DNA of 31,816 nt from Bacteroidales bacterium UBA6366. GTDB taxonomy: Bacteria; Bacteroidota; Bacteroidia; Bacteroidales; UBA932. Shown in pieces: positions 6,753-13,699 of this stretch. Location: assembly GCA_002438845.1 (NCBI GenBank), contig DJRG01000077.1, positions 545-32,360 on the forward strand. The letters are read 5' to 3'. The position numbers and the translations under genes were made by a program. Positions within the stretch are counted from its first letter, which is position 1. Each line of letters begins with the position of its first letter. Under the pieces are notes generated by a model that was not told the origin of the DNA, ran no database searches, and saw only the letters and a program-made list of their open reading frames with translations.

Positions 6753-6852
6753 ACGACTTTCAGGCGAGGCGGTTGGCTTTGTTAGCGGTCGCCTTAGTTG
6801 CGGGTGAGCTTGCCTAACCACTGGCTCCGTGATCAACCGCCCGGAAAGTCGT
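6753..6852. other. Nested 100-bp inverted-repeat structure after DUF1015
   Basis: Three nested complementary pairs are seen: ACGACTTTC (6753-6761) with GAAAGTCGT (6844-6852), GGCGGTTG (6768-6775) with CAACCGCC (6834-6841), and GTTAG (6781-6785) with CTAAC (6814-6818). The stretch starts 8 bp beyond the DUF1015 stop codon. It could be a folded 3' untranslated region, a small RNA, or the remnant of a repeat element. I recognise no known RNA family. Confidence 0.5.
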
Positions 6853-6859
6853 GATGCTT

Positions 6860-8101
6860 CTAGTCGAGGGTGTGGATGGCGAGGCCGGAACGGAGCTTCG
6901 GCTCAAACCACGTGGTCTTCGGAGGCATGATGTTGCCGGTGTCGGCGATGTCGATGAGCTGCTGCATTGAGACAGGGTAGAGGGCGAAAGCCACCTTCAT
7001 CTCTCCGCTGTCAACCCTGCGCTTGAGCTCGCCAAGGCCCCTGATTCCACCCACGAAATCGATTCTCTTGTCCGTACGCAGATCCTTGATTCCGAGTGCT
7101 TTGTCAAGCACGAGTTTCGAGAGGATGGTAACGTCCAGAACTCCGATCGGATCCTTGTCATCGTACCTGCCTGGGAGCGCCTCCAGAGAGTACCACTTGC
7201 CATCCAGATACATCGAGAAGTTATGCAGATGATCCGGATGATAGATTTCCTCACCCATCTCGCGAACGGTGAAGTTCTCCTCAAGAGCCGCGATGAACTG
7301 TTCCTTGGAAAGACCGTTGAGATCCTTCACGACACGGTTGTAGTCCAGAATCTTGAGCTGGCTCTCCGGGAAGCACACGGCCATGAAGAAGTTGTACTCC
7401 TCGTTGCCTGTGTGGTTCGGATTCTGCGCCCTCTTCTCGGCTCCGACACGTGCTGCCGCAGCTGTACGATGGTGACCGTCAGCTACATAGAAGGCGTCCA
7501 CATCATTGTTGAACAGCCTTGTGATCTGGTCGATGGTCTTGTCATCGTCAATCACCCAGAACTTATGCCCGAACTTGTTCTCGTCGATGAAATCGTACTC
7601 CGGAGCCTTCTTGATGGTCTGGGCGACGATCTCGTTCAGAACGTGGTTGTCCTTGTAGGCGAAGAACACCGGCTCGATGTTGGCGTTTTGGATGCGCACG
7701 TGAACCATTCTGTCGTCCTCCTTGTCCTTGCGCGTGAGCTCGTGTTTCTTGATCTTGCCGGAAGCATAGTCATCGGTGTGGGCGCAGAGAACAAGTCCGT
7801 ACTGTGTACGGCCTTCCATCGTCTGCGCATAGACGTAGTAGCACTCCTTAGGGTCACGCCTGAGCCAACCCTTGGCCTGCCACTCCTTGAAATTCTTCAC
7901 GGCCTCGTCATAGACCTTAGGGTCGTGATCCTCAAGAATCGGATTGAAGTCGATCTCCGGCTTGGTGATGTGGAGGAGGGACTTCTCTCCGGCCATCTCC
8001 TTGGCCTCTTCGGAGTTAAGTACGTCATAAGGTGGGGCGGCCACCTCAGTCACAATATCTTTTGGCGGCCTGATCGCCGCAAACGGTTTTACTCTTACCA
8101 T
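6860..8101 (-). CDS. DUF1015 family protein, serine-operon associated
   Basis: A 413-residue soluble protein of the DUF1015 family, counted from the ATG at 8101 (MVRVKPFAAIRPP), which begins at the conserved N-terminus; a GTG 18 codons upstream would add an unconserved tail. Family landmarks are APPYDVLN near the start, the KKHELTRKDKEDDR stretch at about residues 118-131, and the strongly conserved ADGHHRTAAAA at about 207-217. The function is not established. It follows serC and serA on the same strand, 184 bp after serA, an arrangement I know from other Bacteroidota and some anaerobes, so a role in serine or phosphoserine metabolism is likely. The DGHHR motif recalls the nucleotide-binding motif of ParB/Srx-fold serine kinases, but no homology is shown here. 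Confidence 0.88.
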   Translation of the reverse strand: MVRVKPFAAIRPPKDIVTEVAAPPYDVLNSEEAKEMAGEKSLLHITKPEIDFNPILEDHDPKVYDEAVKNFKEWQAKGWLRRDPKECYYVYAQTMEGRTQYGLVLCAHTDDYASGKIKKHELTRKDKEDDRMVHVRIQNANIEPVFFAYKDNHVLNEIVAQTIKKAPEYDFIDENKFGHKFWVIDDDKTIDQITRLFNNDVDAFYVADGHHRTAAAARVGAEKRAQNPNHTGNEEYNFFMAVCFPESQLKILDYNRVVKDLNGLSKEQFIAALEENFTVREMGEEIYHPDHLHNFSMYLDGKWYSLEALPGRYDDKDPIGVLDVTILSKLVLDKALGIKDLRTDKRIDFVGGIRGLGELKRRVDSGEMKVAFALYPVSMQQLIDIADTGNIMPPKTTWFEPKLRSGLAIHTLD

Positions 8102-8236
8102 AATATTCTTTGAAAAAATGTTGAATGAATATGCCCACGTGCCTTCTCGGTTCACCTTGGGGCAGTCTAAACCTCAAAGTTTGACTATGCCGTATTGAAG
8201 GCCCACCATCTGGCAGTGTAAAAGGGCTTTGAAAAT

Positions 8237-8271
8237 AGATGGCACCGGAGCGAAAGGCAGAGGTGCCATCT
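8237..8271 (-). terminator. Hairpin between serA and DUF1015
   Basis: AGATGGCACC (8237-8246) and GGTGCCATCT (8262-8271) form a perfect 10-bp stem around a 15-base loop, starting 14 bases after the serA stop codon. On the minus strand it is followed by ATTTTC. It may be a weak terminator or attenuator that reduces DUF1015 expression relative to serC-serA. Confidence 0.5.
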
Positions 8272-8285
8272 GAATATTCATAAAA

Positions 8286-9206
8286 TTACTTGTTGACCTG
8301 GAACCGTGTGTTGCCGGTCGCGAAGAAGTCCACAATCTGGCGCGCGGCGGCAAGGCCAGCGTTCATGTTAGCCTCAGCGGTCTGGGCACCCATCTTCTTA
8401 GGGGTGGCGAAGATGCGCACGCCGAACTTCTCCTTAAGAGCGGAGTAGTTGTCCGGAGCCACATCGGTGACGTATTTCAGATCTGTTCTCTCCTCAAGGG
8501 CTTTCTCCAGTCCGGCCTCGTCGATGACCTCCTTGCGGGCGGTGTTCACCAGACAGGCACCCTTAGGCATCTTGGTGATCAGGTCGTAGCCGATCGAACC
8601 GATGGTCTGAGGAGTGGCGGGAATATGCACGGAGATGAAGTCGCACTCTGAATACATGTGCTCAAGCGAGTCGGCAGGCTCCGCACCGGCCTCACGGATT
8701 TTCTCCGCAGGGATGAATGGATCGATTGCCATCACGCTCATTCCCAAAGCCTCGGCCTTCTTGCCGACCAGACGGCCCACGTTGCCGAAAGCCTGGATGC
8801 CGACCTTCTTGCCCTGGATCTCAGTGCCGGTGGCAGGAGTGAACTGATTGCGGCTCATGTAGATCATCATTGCGATGGCGAGCTCAGCGACAGCATTGGA
8901 GTTCTGTCCAGGAGTGTTCATCACGACCACCTTGTGGGCGGTGGCTGCGGCCAGATCCACATTGTCGTAGCCGGCTCCGGCGCGCACGACGATCTTCAGA
9001 TTCTTGGCAGCGTCAAGCACTTCCGCAGTGACTTTGTCGGAACGGATGATGAGGGCGTCCACATCAGCGACGGCGGCGATGAGCTCCGAAGCGTCAGCGT
9101 ACTTCTCAAGAGCGGCGAACTCGTGTCCGGCTCCAGTTACGATTTCCTTGATCCCTGCCACAGCGGCAGCGGAGAAAGGCTTCTGTGTAGCGACTAATAT
9201 CTTCAT
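8286..9206 (-). CDS. serA: D-3-phosphoglycerate dehydrogenase, short lysine type
   Basis: The first enzyme of phosphorylated serine synthesis; it oxidises 3-phosphoglycerate with NAD. At 306 residues it is the short form without ACT or ASB regulatory domains, so serine feedback inhibition is unlikely. The NAD-binding loop reads GIQAFGNVGR, the catalytic Arg lies in NTARKEV, and a conserved EKALEER follows. The catalytic His seen in most of the family (in TPHIGAST) is replaced by Lys in TPKKMGAQT (Lys270/271). This is the type IIIK enzyme known from Bacteroides and Entamoeba histolytica, so the substitution is normal for the lineage. serC lies 6 bp upstream on the same strand. Confidence 0.95.
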   Translation of the reverse strand: MKILVATQKPFSAAAVAGIKEIVTGAGHEFAALEKYADASELIAAVADVDALIIRSDKVTAEVLDAAKNLKIVVRAGAGYDNVDLAAATAHKVVVMNTPGQNSNAVAELAIAMMIYMSRNQFTPATGTEIQGKKVGIQAFGNVGRLVGKKAEALGMSVMAIDPFIPAEKIREAGAEPADSLEHMYSECDFISVHIPATPQTIGSIGYDLITKMPKGACLVNTARKEVIDEAGLEKALEERTDLKYVTDVAPDNYSALKEKFGVRIFATPKKMGAQTAEANMNAGLAAARQIVDFFATGNTRFQVNK

Positions 9207-9212
9207 GATGAG

Positions 9213-10286
9213 TTATTTCTTAAGTTCCTCAAATTCCTTCATGCAGTCAACAAGAGCCTGGACGTCCTCGACTGTGCAGGCGTTGTAGAGGGAAGCCCTG
9301 AAGCCTCCGACGGAGCGGTGGCCCTTGATGCCGATCATGCCGTGATCCTTAGCGAACGCAAGGAACTCATCCTGAAGTGCCTCGTAGCCCGGAGCCATCA
9401 CGAAGCAGACATTCATCAGAGAGCGGTCCTCCTTCGCGGCGGTGCCAACAAACAATGGGTTGCGATCGATCTCTGAATATAGCAGGTCAGCCTTCCGCTG
9501 ATTGATCTTCTGGATGGCAGGCACGCCACCGATGCTCTTGAGCCACTTCAAGGTCTCGTTCATCATAAAGATGGAGAACACAGGAGGAGTGTTGTACATG
9601 GAAAGTTTCTCAATGTGGTTGCGGTAGTCAAGCATGGCAGGGAGGTATCTTGAAACCCTTCCGAGAGAGTCCTTCTTGATGATTGCGAAGATCACACCGG
9701 CAGGGCCGACGTTCTTCTGCGCTCCACCATAGATGAGATCGTACTTGCTCACGTCCACTGGACGGCTCATGATGTCGGACGACATGTCAGCGATCAAAGG
9801 AACAGGGCAGTCGATGTCTTCCTTGATTTCGGTACCGTAGATGGTGTTGTTCGTGGTGATGTGGAAGTAGTCGATGTCTGTAGGAATCTTGTATCCTTTT
9901 GGAATATAAGAGTAGTTCTTGTCAGCCGAGCTTGCGAGGGCGAACGCCTCACCGATCCCCTTGGCCTCCTTGAGGGCTTTCTTCGCCCAGACACCTGTCT
10001 CGAGATAGGCGGCCTTCTTCTCAAGGTAGTTCATGGCCACATAGAGGAACTGCAAAGACGCACCACCACCGAGGAACACAACCTCGTGGGTGTCGGGAAT
10101 ATTCAAAAGCTCTCTCCAAAGCGCGCGGCACTCGTCCATTGTGGCGTCCCACTCTTTTGTGCGGTGGGAGATGCTGAGAACGGAAACACCTGTGCCTTTG
10201 AAATCCTTGAGGGCCTCAATGGCGTTGTCGATGGCCACCTGTGGGAGCAGGCAAGGGCCGGCGTTGAAAACGTGTACTTTCTTCAT
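9213..10286 (-). CDS. serC: Phosphoserine aminotransferase
   Basis: A PLP enzyme, 357 residues, that converts 3-phosphohydroxypyruvate and glutamate to phosphoserine, the second step of serine synthesis; it also acts in pyridoxal phosphate synthesis in some bacteria. Signature pieces are FNAGPCLLP at the start, the substrate loop SISHRTKEW, the cofactor-binding GGGASLQF, and the Schiff-base lysine K191 in YGGAQKNVGPAG. The C-terminus contains the conserved GHRSVGGFRASLYNA. It is the first gene of a minus-strand serC-serA-DUF1015 group. Upstream lie a pyrB terminator hairpin and a long inverted repeat that may control it. Confidence 0.97.
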   Translation of the reverse strand: MKKVHVFNAGPCLLPQVAIDNAIEALKDFKGTGVSVLSISHRTKEWDATMDECRALWRELLNIPDTHEVVFLGGGASLQFLYVAMNYLEKKAAYLETGVWAKKALKEAKGIGEAFALASSADKNYSYIPKGYKIPTDIDYFHITTNNTIYGTEIKEDIDCPVPLIADMSSDIMSRPVDVSKYDLIYGGAQKNVGPAGVIFAIIKKDSLGRVSRYLPAMLDYRNHIEKLSMYNTPPVFSIFMMNETLKWLKSIGGVPAIQKINQRKADLLYSEIDRNPLFVGTAAKEDRSLMNVCFVMAPGYEALQDEFLAFAKDHGMIGIKGHRSVGGFRASLYNACTVEDVQALVDCMKEFEELKK

Positions 10287-10339
10287 TTTATTGTAGATTC
10301 AAAGTATTATTAAACATTGCGGTTTGAAATCAAAACCAA

Positions 10340-10392
10340 TTTTGCGGTAAATATAGGTAATTAAAAGGATTTACCCAATATTTACCGCAAAA
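10340..10392. promoter_or_regulatory. Long perfect inverted repeat between pyrB and serC
   Basis: TTTTGCGGTAAATAT (10340-10354) and ATATTTACCGCAAAA (10378-10392) are perfect 15-bp complements. A nested pair GGTAA/TTACC (10356-10360, 10371-10375) lies inside. It sits upstream of serC and 66 bp after the pyrB stop. It could be a bidirectional terminator or the operator of a dimeric regulator of serC; the AT-rich arms and position favour an operator, but neither is shown. Confidence 0.5.
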
Positions 10393-10420
10393 TAAAAAAT
10401 ATTTGGCGATCGTTTTCGCC
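10390..10420 (-). terminator. Intrinsic terminator after pyrB
   Basis: On the minus strand GGCGA-AAACGA-TCGCC forms a 5-bp GC-rich stem followed at once by AAATATTTTTTATTTT. It lies about 40 bases after the pyrB stop codon and is a plausible intrinsic terminator for yigZ-pyrB. Confidence 0.55.
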
Positions 10421-10458
10421 TGTTTGTGATGTTTATGCAAAGGGTGCAGTCAAGAAAT

Positions 10459-11364
10459 CTACCTGTAACCCAGCAGGTAGGAGATGATGGCCATCCTGAC
10501 GTACATTCCGCCGCCGGCCTGCTGGAAGTAGTAGGCGTACGGAGTGCCGTCGATGTCCGTGGAAATCTCGTTGACCCTCGGGAGCGGGTGCATGATCTTC
10601 ATGTTTGGCTTTACGGATCCGAGCATCGAGGTCGAGAGCCTATAGACATCCTTTACCTTATTATATTCGTCCATGTCAGGGAACCTTTCCTGCTGGACTC
10701 TGGTCATGTAGAGGATGTCGCAGATGTTGAGACCGTCCTCAATCCTGTCGGTCTGCCGGTACTCTATCCCCTCCCGGTCAAGCAGCTCGAGATATTTCTT
10801 CGGCATATTCAATTCTTCAGGAGATGTGAATATGAAATGTGGGTCGAACCAACGGAGAGCCTCCACGAGCGAGTGGACAGCGCGACCGTACTTGAGGTCT
10901 CCGACCATATTCACTGTCAAACCATCAAGCTTGCCTTGTGTCTTCAGGATCGCATAAAGATCAAGCAGGGTTTGAGTCGGGTGCTGGTTGGCCCCGTCGC
11001 CGGCGTTGATGACAGGAACCGAGGCAACGGACGCCGCGATGTCAGCCGCACCGGCCTGAGGATGCCTCATCACGATCATGTCCACGTAGTTGGACACGAT
11101 CTTTATGGTGTCCTCCAGGGTCTCTCCTTTCGTCTGGCTGGTGTTGCGGTTGTCAGGGAATCCGATCACTCTGGCTCCCAGCCTGTTGACAGCCGCTTCG
11201 AAAGAAAGTCGGGTTCTGGTAGATGGCTCGAAGAAGAGACAGGCCACAACTTTTCCGGCAAGAAAGTTCTGCTCCCGGTTTGCTTCGAATTCCTTTGCGA
11301 CTTCAAGGATGTGGAGTACCTCATCCTTTGAAAAATCCTGGATTGAAATTAGACTTTTAGGCAT
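10459..11364 (-). CDS. pyrB: Aspartate carbamoyltransferase catalytic chain
   Basis: Catalyses carbamoyl phosphate plus L-aspartate to N-carbamoyl-aspartate, the committed step of pyrimidine synthesis. The 301-residue chain has the carbamoyl-phosphate loop FFEPSTRTRLSFE (residues 44-56), the 80s loop with K79-G-E-T, the substrate motif HPTQTLLD (128-135), and the C-terminal aspartate-binding MHPLPRVNEI. Length is that of a catalytic subunit alone. A pyrI regulatory chain, which often follows pyrB in Bacteroidota, is not next to it: the space to serC is only 172 bp and is filled by hairpins. yigZ ends 12 bp upstream on the same strand, so the two are likely co-transcribed. Confidence 0.97.
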   Translation of the reverse strand: MPKSLISIQDFSKDEVLHILEVAKEFEANREQNFLAGKVVACLFFEPSTRTRLSFEAAVNRLGARVIGFPDNRNTSQTKGETLEDTIKIVSNYVDMIVMRHPQAGAADIAASVASVPVINAGDGANQHPTQTLLDLYAILKTQGKLDGLTVNMVGDLKYGRAVHSLVEALRWFDPHFIFTSPEELNMPKKYLELLDREGIEYRQTDRIEDGLNICDILYMTRVQQERFPDMDEYNKVKDVYRLSTSMLGSVKPNMKIMHPLPRVNEISTDIDGTPYAYYFQQAGGGMYVRMAIISYLLGYR

Positions 11365-11376
11365 GACATTTATGAT

Positions 11377-11997
11377 TTAAAGTTCGTTTATCTCGCAGTT
11401 GTCAATTTTCCCGATTCTGGTCCGGAAGTCATCCTCGGAAGATAGTCTTACCCAGGTCTGTAGCGTGCACTCCGCTCCGAAGTCCTGCCCTTTCTGCTTG
11501 AGGTCCATATCCTTGAGGATTTTCATGACGTTGTTCATCGCCTCGTAGCCGAAGCGGACGCGGAACCATTTTCCCGCGATCTTCTCGACGCTTCCGGCTT
11601 TGTCGAGCGCCTCTGCCGTTGATGTTTTGTAGGCTCGTATCAGACCGGGAATCCCGAGTTTGATCCCGCCGAAATAGCGCACGACCACCACCAGCACATC
11701 GCTCAGCCCTCGGGAATCAATCTGCCCGAGAATAGGTCTTCCGGCGGATGAGGATGGTTCTCCGTCATCGTTGGCTCTGAACTTGTCTCCGAGGTAGCCC
11801 AGACGGTAGGCGTAGCAATGGTGCCGGGCGTCGTGGTACTTCTTTTTCAAGTCTCCCACAATACTCTTGACCTCTTCTTCTGTCTCGACGGGAAAAGCGA
11901 AAGAGATGAAGCGGCTGCCGTTGTCTTTGAACAGCCCTTCAGCCGGTTCGGGTACGCTCTTGTAGGAGTCTCGGATGATGTTTTCTGGTGTCTCCAT
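11377..11997 (-). CDS. yigZ: YigZ/IMPACT family protein
   Basis: A 206-residue protein of the UPF0029/YigZ (IMPACT) family. The N-terminal domain carries the family signature DGEPSSSAGRPILGQI and the neighbouring VVVVRYFGGIKLGIPGLIRAY; the smaller C-terminal alpha/beta domain follows from about residue 140. The biochemical role is not settled; eukaryotic relatives regulate the eIF2alpha kinase GCN2, and bacterial ones are suspected to bind nucleic acid. The N-terminal segment VPEPAEGLF resembles the translated form of the dispersed repeat seen elsewhere in this window, although the DNA match is weak. A promoter 107 bp upstream would give a leader containing copies of that repeat. Confidence 0.9.
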   Translation of the reverse strand: METPENIIRDSYKSVPEPAEGLFKDNGSRFISFAFPVETEEEVKSIVGDLKKKYHDARHHCYAYRLGYLGDKFRANDDGEPSSSAGRPILGQIDSRGLSDVLVVVVRYFGGIKLGIPGLIRAYKTSTAEALDKAGSVEKIAGKWFRVRFGYEAMNNVMKILKDMDLKQKGQDFGAECTLQTWVRLSSEDDFRTRIGKIDNCEINEL

Positions 11998-12016
11998 ATC
12001 CCAAAGTGGTCGCTGT

Positions 12017-12098
12017 GGTTCGACTGGCTCGCCAACCGTGGTTCGGCAGGCTCAGGGGCCCAAACTCGCCAACCGGTCGCTGAGCTTGTCGAAGCGAC
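12017..12098. repeat. CTGAGCYTGTCGAAG-family repeats in the yigZ leader
   Basis: Three copies: two inverted and degenerate (12017-12037, 12039-12056) and one direct and well preserved (12075-12098), with arms GTCGCT/AGCGAC pairing perfectly around the loop GAGCTTGTCGA. They lie between the predicted yigZ transcription start (near 12104) and its ATG, so they would be transcribed as part of the leader. Confidence 0.75.
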
Positions 12099-12110
12099 AT
12101 TCCCAGCACA

Positions 12111-12141
12111 CGAAATTAGTGTTTTTCACATAATTTTGCAA
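12111..12141 (-). promoter_or_regulatory. Promoter for yigZ-pyrB
   Basis: On the minus strand TTG (12141-12139) is followed after exactly 20 bases by TAATTTCG (12118-12111), one base off the -7 consensus TAnnTTTG. Predicted start near 12104. Its -33 box abuts that of the plus-strand promoter. Confidence 0.5.
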
Positions 12142-12166
12142 CGGAACGGGAAATTTTGTAATTTTG
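12135..12166 (+). promoter_or_regulatory. Promoter for the pRiA4b-ORF3-like gene
   Basis: TTTG (12135-12138), 20 bases, then TAATTTTG (12159-12166): a full match to the Bacteroidota sigma-ABfr promoter. Predicted start near 12173, giving a leader of about 20 bases before the ATG at 12192. No Shine-Dalgarno sequence is present. Confidence 0.7.
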
Positions 12167-12191
12167 AAATGGTTTTGAATCAAGAATATTT

Positions 12192-12785
12192 ATGGTCTAT
12201 AAATTCAGGGTTACTCTCGCCGGAATCAAAGGATTCTACCGGGTTTACGAGATGAGGGGTGAAACAACCCTTTACGAGTTTCACAAGCAGATGCGTGCGG
12301 ACATGGAATTCCCGCAGGATCAGTTGATTATGTTCAAGGCGATGGACGCCGCCGGCGGAGTTGTCGCACGCTACGGTCTGTTTGACCTTGGCAGCGGCAC
12401 CGTTGACAACATCACGGTGGCGCAGACGGTCAAAAACGGTGTGGCATCATTCCTCTATTTCTATGACGTTCCTAACCGCAAGAGTGTGATTGTCACATTT
12501 GAGGGCACGGAGGAAAAGCCGGGGTGCTCACCGGCGATCGTTGAAGTCAAGGGACCTAACCCGATAGAGTTTGAGAACGGCTATGTTGCTTTCGAAGACC
12601 TTCCTGATTCCCAGAGACATCTGCCGGGACAGAAGCCTGACTGGGGGGCTGATGACGATGATGATGAGGGAGGAGCGTCTCCTGTCAGCCTTGATGATGA
12701 CGTCGATGATGACGACGAGGATGAGGATGAAGATGACGAGGATGGAAAGATTGTCTTCGACGGCACTGAGGACTTGGACATATAG
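12192..12785 (+). CDS. pRiA4b ORF-3-like protein with acidic tail
   Basis: A 197-residue protein. Residues 1 to about 150 look like the PRiA4_ORF3 (TnpR-like passenger) fold: it begins YKFRVTLAGIKGFYRVYEM, includes TLYEFHKQM, and ends near GPNPIEFENGYVAFEDLP, a layout I know from plasmid pRiA4b ORF-3-like proteins common in Bacteroidales chromosomes. The final 45 residues are dominated by Asp and Glu, with runs such as DDDDDE and DEDEDEDDED, giving a strongly negative disordered tail. Function is unknown. miaA starts 44 bp downstream on the same strand and probably shares the transcript. The acidic tail might bind basic proteins or mimic DNA; that is inference from charge only. Confidence 0.75.
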   Translation: MVYKFRVTLAGIKGFYRVYEMRGETTLYEFHKQMRADMEFPQDQLIMFKAMDAAGGVVARYGLFDLGSGTVDNITVAQTVKNGVASFLYFYDVPNRKSVIVTFEGTEEKPGCSPAIVEVKGPNPIEFENGYVAFEDLPDSQRHLPGQKPDWGADDDDDEGGASPVSLDDDVDDDDEDEDEDDEDGKIVFDGTEDLDI

Positions 12786-12829
12786 AACAAGAACCTTCAA
12801 GCGGATAAATCATTTCCTTGATCTTGAAC

Positions 12830-13699
12830 ATGTCCAGGCGGCTTCTCATAATCCTTGGACCTACCGCTGTCGGCAAGACTGACTTCAGCGTCTCGAAGGC
12901 TTTGGAATATGGCTCGCCGGTGATTTCCTGTGACTCCCGCCAAATCTTCAAGAATATGTCGATCGGGACAGCAGTTCCGAGTGCTTCGCAGCTTGCGGCT
13001 GTGAAGCATTATTTCATTCAGACCGTTCCGGTCACGCAGGCGTACACGGCCGGGGATTACGAACTTGACGCCATAACGTTGATTGAGAAACTGTTTGATG
13101 AGGGGCACAAGACCCTTGTCATGACTGGTGGGTCGATGTTCTATATTGACGCTGTTTGCAATGGTTTGGACAACCTCCCTGACGGGGATCCTGCATTGCG
13201 CGCCGAATTGTGGCAAAGACTTGGTGAGGATGGTGTTGAAACCCTTGCCGAGGAACTAAGGCTGAAGGATCCGCAGACATATTCACAGATAGACACGCGC
13301 AACAGTCAGAGGGTCATCAGAGCGTTGGAGGTGTGTCTGGTCTCGGGGCGGCCGTTCTCATCCTTCAAGACTGGCCAGAGGCAGTGTCGTTCCTTTGAGA
13401 TAGAAAAAATCGGACTGACGCGGCCTCGTGAGGAATTATATTCCCGAATCAATCAGAGGGTTCTGAATATGATAGACGAGGGTTTGGTCGAGGAGGTCCG
13501 CTCGCTGCTGCCGTACAGGGATTGCCAGGCGCTGCAGACCGTAGGCTACAAGGAGGTTTTTGAATATCTTGACGGAAAAATTCCTCTGGAGGAGGCTGTG
13601 CGTCTCGTCCAGAGGAACACTCGTCATTATGCCAAGAAACAGCTCACCTGGTGGCGCCGCGATCCCGACATCCGTTGGATTGATGTTTCCGGTCGCTGA
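12830..13699 (+). CDS. miaA: tRNA dimethylallyltransferase
   Basis: Transfers a dimethylallyl group to N6 of adenine 37 in tRNAs reading codons that begin with U. I place the start at the ATG at 12830 (MSRRLLIILGPTAVGKT), directly before the P-loop; a TTG four codons upstream is less likely. Further motifs are ISCDSRQIF (the DSxQ motif), the VMTGGSMFYIDAVCNG loop, and the C-terminal QTVGYKEV, ending with NTRHYAKKQLTWWRRD. Length (289) is about normal. The stop TGA at 13697-13699 lies inside a copy of the dispersed CTGAGC repeat, so the last codons (GRstop) come from the repeat rather than from the ancestral gene end. Confidence 0.96.
   Translation: MSRRLLIILGPTAVGKTDFSVSKALEYGSPVISCDSRQIFKNMSIGTAVPSASQLAAVKHYFIQTVPVTQAYTAGDYELDAITLIEKLFDEGHKTLVMTGGSMFYIDAVCNGLDNLPDGDPALRAELWQRLGEDGVETLAEELRLKDPQTYSQIDTRNSQRVIRALEVCLVSGRPFSSFKTGQRQCRSFEIEKIGLTRPREELYSRINQRVLNMIDEGLVEEVRSLLPYRDCQALQTVGYKEVFEYLDGKIPLEEAVRLVQRNTRHYAKKQLTWWRRDPDIRWIDVSGR

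Noticed and set aside
6781..6818. Integron attC-like site (GTTAG and GCCTAAC present)
   Set aside because: The order and orientation of the two core sites are the reverse of attC, and there is no integrase.
6612..6836. Minus-strand 74-residue frame after DUF1015
   Set aside because: It spans a perfect hairpin, the nested structure and a promoter; composition is not protein-like.
8101..8155. Longer DUF1015 start at 8155
   Set aside because: It starts with GTG and adds 18 unconserved residues; the ATG at 8101 begins the family sequence.
8268..8286. Promoter for a gene downstream of serA based on the palindrome TGAATATTCA
   Set aside because: GAATATTC occurs all over the window, inside and outside genes, so it is not a promoter mark.
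12571..12882. Frames on both strands over the Asp-rich end of the pRiA4b-like gene
   Set aside because: Poly-Met/Ser or poly-Ile/Val readings of the GAT repeat run; shadows only.
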